Positions 25,081 through 28,299 of a stretch of DNA of 28,299 nucleotides are shown piece by piece. Source of the DNA: Pseudomonadota bacterium (GTDB lineage: Bacteria > Pseudomonadota > Gammaproteobacteria > Steroidobacterales > Steroidobacteraceae); the NCBI GenBank assembly GCA_021850555.1, contig JAJZLX010000184.1:1-28299 (forward strand), given 5' to 3'. Both the position numbers and the translations under genes were made by a program. The notes beneath the pieces were generated by a model. The model was given only the letters and a program-made list of their open reading frames with translations, made no database searches and had not been told where the DNA came from. Each line of letters opens with the position of its first letter. Positions within the stretch are counted from its first letter, which is position 1.

Positions 25081-26204
25081 GCGCGCTCCTTGGATCCGCC
25101 AGGCCCCGCCGGTGAAGCCGGATGGGCGCCGCAGGGCAGCGAGCCGCCGCCCTCGTACCAGCCCCGGGACCGGTTGACGATCCACACGACCGAGAGCATC
25201 ACCGGCACCTCGACGAGCACGCCGACGACGGTCGCCAGGGCGGCACCCGAGGCGATCCCGAACAGACTGATCGCGGTCGCCACGGCGAGCTCGAAGAAGT
25301 TGCTGGCGCCGATGAGCGCCGAGGGCGCCGCGACGCAATGCGCCTCCCCTAGGGCGCGATTGAGCAGGTAGCCGAGACCGGCATTGAAGTAGACCTGGAT
25401 GAGAATGGGCACGGCAAGCAGCACGATCACGAGCGGCTGGGCGAGGATCTGCTCGCCCTGGAAGGCGAAGAGCACGACGAGCGTCGCCAGCAGCGCCGCC
25501 AGGGTGAGCGGCTGCAGGATGGCCAGCAACCGGCGCAGGCCCGGCTCACCGCCGCGGCCGAGCACGCCCCGGCGCACGATCTGGGCGATCAGCACCGGGA
25601 TCACGATGTACAGCACGACTGACAGGAGCAGCGTCTGCCACGGCACGCTGATCGCCGCGAGCCCGAGCAGCACACCGACGATGGGCGCGAACGTGAAGAT
25701 CATCAGCACGTCGTTCAGCGCAACCTGCGAGAGCGTAAAGTGAGGCTCGCCGCCGGTGAGCTGGCTCCAGACGAACACCATCGCCGTGCAGGGCGCCGCC
25801 GCGAGAATCACGAGCCCGGCGATGTAGGAGTCGATCTGCCCGGCCGGCAGGACCGCGCGAAACAGATGCGCGATGAAGATCCAGCCGAGAAGCGCCATCG
25901 AGAAAGGCTTCACGGCCCAGTTGACGAACAACGTGACGCCGATCCCGCGCCAGTGCTCCTTGACCCGATGCAGCTGTGCGAAGTCGATCTTCACCAGCAT
26001 CGGCACGATCATCAGCCAGATGAGCACCGCCACCGGCAGGTTGACCTGGGCGAGCTGCGCCGAGGCAATCGCTTGAAACAGGCCCGGCATCAGTTTGCCG
26101 AGGAGAATGCCGGCGGCGATGCACAGCACCACCCACAGCGTCAGATAGCGCTCGAAGAAAGACATGGGCTTCTTGCCCGGGGCCGTCACGGCGCGCTCTC
26201 TCAT
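25077..26204 (-). CDS. acr3: Arsenite efflux transporter, ACR3 family
   Basis: The 375-residue inner-membrane protein exports arsenite using the proton gradient. It starts after a short cytoplasmic segment with [21 protein letters not shown] and has about ten membrane spans. Family features include [15 protein letters not shown], whose Cys is the conserved essential residue of ACR3 transporters, and [19 protein letters not shown] with the conserved Glu of the discontinuous helix. The C-terminal tail is Gly/Pro-rich. The ATG at 26204 overlaps the arsI stop by four bases (ATGA) and its own stop overlaps the arsC start by four bases. The three genes are thus translationally coupled. The longer open frame to 26546 reads through arsI and is not used. 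Confidence 0.95.
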   Translation of the reverse strand: MRERAVTAPGKKPMSFFERYLTLWVVLCIAAGILLGKLMPGLFQAIASAQLAQVNLPVAVLIWLMIVPMLVKIDFAQLHRVKEHWRGIGVTLFVNWAVKPFSMALLGWIFIAHLFRAVLPAGQIDSYIAGLVILAAAPCTAMVFVWSQLTGGEPHFTLSQVALNDVLMIFTFAPIVGVLLGLAAISVPWQTLLLSVVLYIVIPVLIAQIVRRGVLGRGGEPGLRRLLAILQPLTLAALLATLVVLFAFQGEQILAQPLVIVLLAVPILIQVYFNAGLGYLLNRALGEAHCVAAPSALIGASNFFELAVATAISLFGIASGAALATVVGVLVEVPVMLSVVWIVNRSRGWYEGGGSLPCGAHPASPAGPGGSKERA

Positions 26205-26656
26205 GACCCTTCCGACCCCCGGCGGGCCGGCACGCAGCACGCGGACTTCACCGCCCGCTTCTGCCCGATTGGCGCCGCCTCCTGTCCATAGACCGTGCTC
26301 TCTCCGGTCGTGAGAAAGGTCTCCCAGAGGACTCGCTGCGGGTCCTCGATCCAGCTCTTCTCGCTCTTCGCGTAGCAGCAGGTCGTGCTGCCCTCCTCGA
26401 GCACGGGCCCCTCGGCGCGCTTCAGCCGCGCATAGACCTCCTCGAGCTCCGGGCGGTCCTCGACCTGAATGCCCAAGTGCTCGACGCCGGGCGTCGCGCC
26501 CCGCTGGCTGATCGCGAAATTCACCCGCGGATCCTCCAGCATCCACTTCGCGTAATCGGATTTGAGCACGGAGGGCTCGGCCGCGAAGAGCGCCGTGTAG
26601 AACCGGACGGAGGCCGCGAGGCTCTCGACGGCGAGGTGGACATGGAGGCGCTTCAT
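26201..26656 (-). CDS. arsI: ArsI-like C-As lyase / CadI-family VOC protein
   Basis: ArsI enzymes are Fe(II)-dependent dioxygenases of the vicinal oxygen chelate fold that cleave the carbon-arsenic bond of trivalent organoarsenicals. The 151-residue protein begins KRLHVHLAVESLAASVRFYTALF. Candidate metal ligands are His60 in VEHLGIQV and Glu112 in LWETFL, and the substrate-binding vicinal pair is Cys93-Cys94 in TTCCYAKSEKSWIEDP. A second pair, Cys140-Cys141, lies near the C-terminus and may bind arsenic. The related cadmium-induced CadI has a similar sequence, so substrate choice is inferred from the operon. The ATG at 26656 has GGAG nearby. It is the first gene of the operon, directly behind the divergent promoter shared with arsR. 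Confidence 0.88.
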   Translation of the reverse strand: MKRLHVHLAVESLAASVRFYTALFAAEPSVLKSDYAKWMLEDPRVNFAISQRGATPGVEHLGIQVEDRPELEEVYARLKRAEGPVLEEGSTTCCYAKSEKSWIEDPQRVLWETFLTTGESTVYGQEAAPIGQKRAVKSACCVPARRGSEGS

Positions 26657-26689
26657 GGGTATCTCCGCATTCAATTTTCTATGATTCCA

Positions 26690-26717
26690 ATTATATCGAA
26701 GTATCACGCCGGCGCAA
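26690..26717 (-). promoter_or_regulatory. Promoter of the arsI-acr3-arsC operon
   Basis: On the minus strand TTGCGC (26717-26712), a 16-bp spacer and TATAAT (26695-26690, perfect -10) form a promoter with a predicted start about 27 bases before the arsI ATG. The -10 is embedded in TCGATATAAT, the same 10-mer (one mismatch) found at the opposing arsR promoter, so it probably overlaps an ArsR operator. Confidence 0.7.
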
Positions 26718-26739
26718 GCCGGTGCGGATCGCTCGATGC

Positions 26740-26767
26740 TTGCGCGCCATGAACATCTCGATATGAT
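26740..26767 (+). promoter_or_regulatory. Promoter of arsR with overlapping candidate operator
   Basis: TTGCGC (26740-26745), a 16-bp spacer and TATGAT (26762-26767) form the plus-strand promoter. The -10 lies in TCGATATGAT. The expected transcription start (7-8 bases after the -10) coincides with the ATG at 26775, so the mRNA would be leaderless. Two ATGs at 26763 and 26766 fall inside the -10 and are unlikely to be used. Confidence 0.6.
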
Positions 26768-26774
26768 GGCAGTC

Positions 26775-27146
26775 ATGAAATCAGGGGACGCGATCGCCGC
26801 CCTCAGCGCCCTCGCCTCAGAGGCCCGGCTTGCCGTCTTTCGCCTGCTCGTGAAGCGCGGGCCCGACGGCTACACCCCGACCGAGCTCGCCCGGCGGCTC
26901 GGGGTACCCTCCCCGACGCTGTCCTTTCATCTGCGCGAGCTCGTCAATGCCCGCCTCGTCACCAGCCGGCGCGAGGGCCGCAACCTCTTCTACCGCCCCG
27001 ATCTCGAGCGCATGCAGGCGTTGGTCGGCTTTCTGACCGAGAACTGCTGCACGCTCGCCGATGAGACCTGCGGACCGGATTGCCGGCCCCTTGCGGACTC
27101 GGCCGAAGCGGCTCCTCCGGCGCCGAAGCAGAGGAAGCGCGCCTAG
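26775..27146 (+). CDS. arsR: Arsenic-responsive repressor, ArsR/SmtB family
   Basis: The 123-residue winged-helix repressor dissociates from DNA when it binds As(III). The fold covers residues 5-90 with the recognition region YTPTELARRLGVPSPTLSFHLREL and wing VTSRREGRNLFYRP. The helix has no CxC motif of the classical E. coli or pI258 type. Arsenic-binding cysteines are instead at the C-terminus: Cys91-Cys92, Cys99 and Cys103 in ENCCTLADETCGPDC, similar to the Acidithiobacillus ferrooxidans ArsR arrangement. The start at 26775 is preferred over earlier ATGs (26736, 26763, 26766), which overlap promoter elements. It is divergent from arsI and likely represses both directions. Confidence 0.9.
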   Translation: MKSGDAIAALSALASEARLAVFRLLVKRGPDGYTPTELARRLGVPSPTLSFHLRELVNARLVTSRREGRNLFYRPDLERMQALVGFLTENCCTLADETCGPDCRPLADSAEAAPPAPKQRKRA

Positions 27147-27268
27147 CGCGGTGCGCTGCGATCATCCCCGCTGCGCAGTCACCCGTCCGTTCGGGAAACG
27201 GCGTCCCGGTCGGTCACGGCCGCACCGAAGCACGGCAGTGCCTCGTGGCGCCGAAAGCGCAGTGACGC

Positions 27269-28299
27269 TCACCCGGACACTCTTTCCGCGAGCAGCTCGA
27301 TCCAGTGCCGCACGGGCCGAGCGGTGCCGGACGCGAGATGCATGAGGCAGCCGATGTTCGCAGTGGCAATCGCATCGGGAGCGCCCGCCTCGAGCGCTGC
27401 GAGCTTATCGAGCTTCAGCCGACCGGAGAGGGCCGGCTGCAGCAGCGAGTAGCTGCCCGCCGAGCCACAGCAGATATGGCTGTCCGCGACGGGGGTCAGG
27501 GTGAATCCCGCCTGTGCCAGCAGCGGCTCCACGACCCCTCGGATCCTCAGGCCATGCTGCAGCGTGCAGGGAGAGTGAAAGGCGATTCGTTGCGCTTTGC
27601 CTCCCGGCGCCGCCCACTCGAGCTTCACATCGGGCTTCGCGAGCTCCTGCGCGACGACCTCACTGACATCGCGGAAGAGTTCCGTCACTCTCGCCGCCTT
27701 GCGTGCGTATGCCGGATCATCCTGCAACAGCAGGCCGTAATCGTGAACCATCGCTCCGCAGCCGCTGGCGGTGACCACGAGAGCTTCCGCTCCGCGCTCG
27801 ATCTCGGGCCACCACGCATCGACGCTCCGACGCATGTGCGCACGCGCCTTGTCTCCATCGGCAAGATGATGCGCGAGGGCGCCACAGCAACCCTCCTCGA
27901 CGCGGATCAGTGAGATGCCGAGACGGTCCAGAAGCTGCGCCGCGGCCAGGTTGATGCTCGGGGCGACCGCGGGCTGCACGCACCCTTCGAGGACCAGCAT
28001 GCGTCGCGCATGCCGCGGGGCGGGCCACGCGGATGAGATGCCTCCCGCGGCCTTCGGCACCTTGCGCCTGATGGCCTCGGGCATCAGGGGCCGCGCCAGC
28101 CGGCCCATTGCGAGCAGGGCCTTGAATCGCTTCCGATGGGGCACGATACCCAGCAGAGCCCATCTCGCCAGCCGTTCACGCAACGGCCGGGACACCACGC
28201 TCTCTACGCGCTGCCGGCCAATCTCTAGCAACCGTCCGTAGCGCACGCCGGACGGACAGGTGGTCTCGCACGCTCGGCAGGTCAGACAGGAGGCAAGAT
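27269..28299 (-). CDS. glcF: Glycolate oxidase iron-sulfur subunit GlcF (5' end outside the window)
   Basis: GlcF is the electron-transfer subunit of the membrane-associated GlcDEF glycolate dehydrogenase, which feeds electrons from glycolate into the quinone pool. The visible part starts within the second 4Fe-4S motif (CLTCRACETTCPSGVRYG), so the reading frame is open to the window edge. An apparent start at 28246 is just an internal GTG. Two cysteine-rich (CCG) domains follow: EGCVQPAVAPSIN with EEGCCGALAHH, and HSPCTLQHGLR with HICCGSAGSY. The C-terminus (IELLAERVSG) is complete. Upstream glcD and glcE, if present, lie to the right. The 122 bp between it and arsR hold nothing recognised. 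Confidence 0.93.
   Translation of the reverse strand, partial: LASCLTCRACETTCPSGVRYGRLLEIGRQRVESVVSRPLRERLARWALLGIVPHRKRFKALLAMGRLARPLMPEAIRRKVPKAAGGISSAWPAPRHARRMLVLEGCVQPAVAPSINLAAAQLLDRLGISLIRVEEGCCGALAHHLADGDKARAHMRRSVDAWWPEIERGAEALVVTASGCGAMVHDYGLLLQDDPAYARKAARVTELFRDVSEVVAQELAKPDVKLEWAAPGGKAQRIAFHSPCTLQHGLRIRGVVEPLLAQAGFTLTPVADSHICCGSAGSYSLLQPALSGRLKLDKLAALEAGAPDAIATANIGCLMHLASGTARPVRHWIELLAERVSG

Noticed and set aside
1..28299. CRISPR arrays or rRNA genes
   Set aside because: No regularly spaced repeats and no rRNA-like conserved stretches were seen on either strand.

Overview
The window is a high-GC bacterial chromosome segment with dense coding on both strands. A proteobacterial host, probably gammaproteobacterial, fits the Uup and RhlE homologues, an outer-membrane TonB-dependent receptor, a UspE-like protein, GlcF, and a thrW-like tRNA-Thr(CGT) remnant. 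No 16S rRNA or complete tRNA is present, so the lineage is inferred from gene families only.

Region 1 (1-2357) is the right end of an integrated element. It holds a membrane zinc-ribbon protein, a probable ISL3-type transposase remnant, a tyrosine integrase, and a 47-bp fragment matching the 3' part of tRNA-Thr(CGT) from the anticodon loop to CCA. That fragment marks the distal attachment site. Region 2 (2358-3981) is accessory: a poorly coding stretch with one possible small ORF, then a two-gene unit (small helical protein plus AbiEii-like nucleotidyltransferase) that looks like a toxin-antitoxin or defence pair.

Region 3 (3980-19107) is the core. It packs three universal stress proteins, a type IIIA P-type (proton-pump-like) ATPase, Hsp20, the RhlE RNA helicase, the ABC-F protein Uup, an orphan hybrid histidine kinase, a short alpha-glucan phosphorylase next to a host-attachment-family protein, a nitroreductase and an SDR oxidoreductase. 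The mix resembles energy-limitation or hypoxia regulons known elsewhere, such as the mycobacterial DosR and Pseudomonas ANR regulons. Several intergenic regions carry dyads or FNR/ANR-like sequences. The most notable is a 13-bp inverted repeat between the phosphorylase operon and the third usp operon.

Region 4 (19137-24486) has a TonB-dependent receptor divergent from a NarL-type sensor kinase/response regulator pair, followed by a CPBP-family membrane protease. Region 5 (24643-27146) is an arsenic resistance locus: arsR divergent from a translationally coupled arsI-acr3-arsC operon. The two divergent promoters are near-identical inverted copies, and the arsR transcript is predicted to be leaderless. 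The window ends inside glcF, which runs off the right edge.

All functional calls come from reading motifs in the translated sequence. No database search was run.
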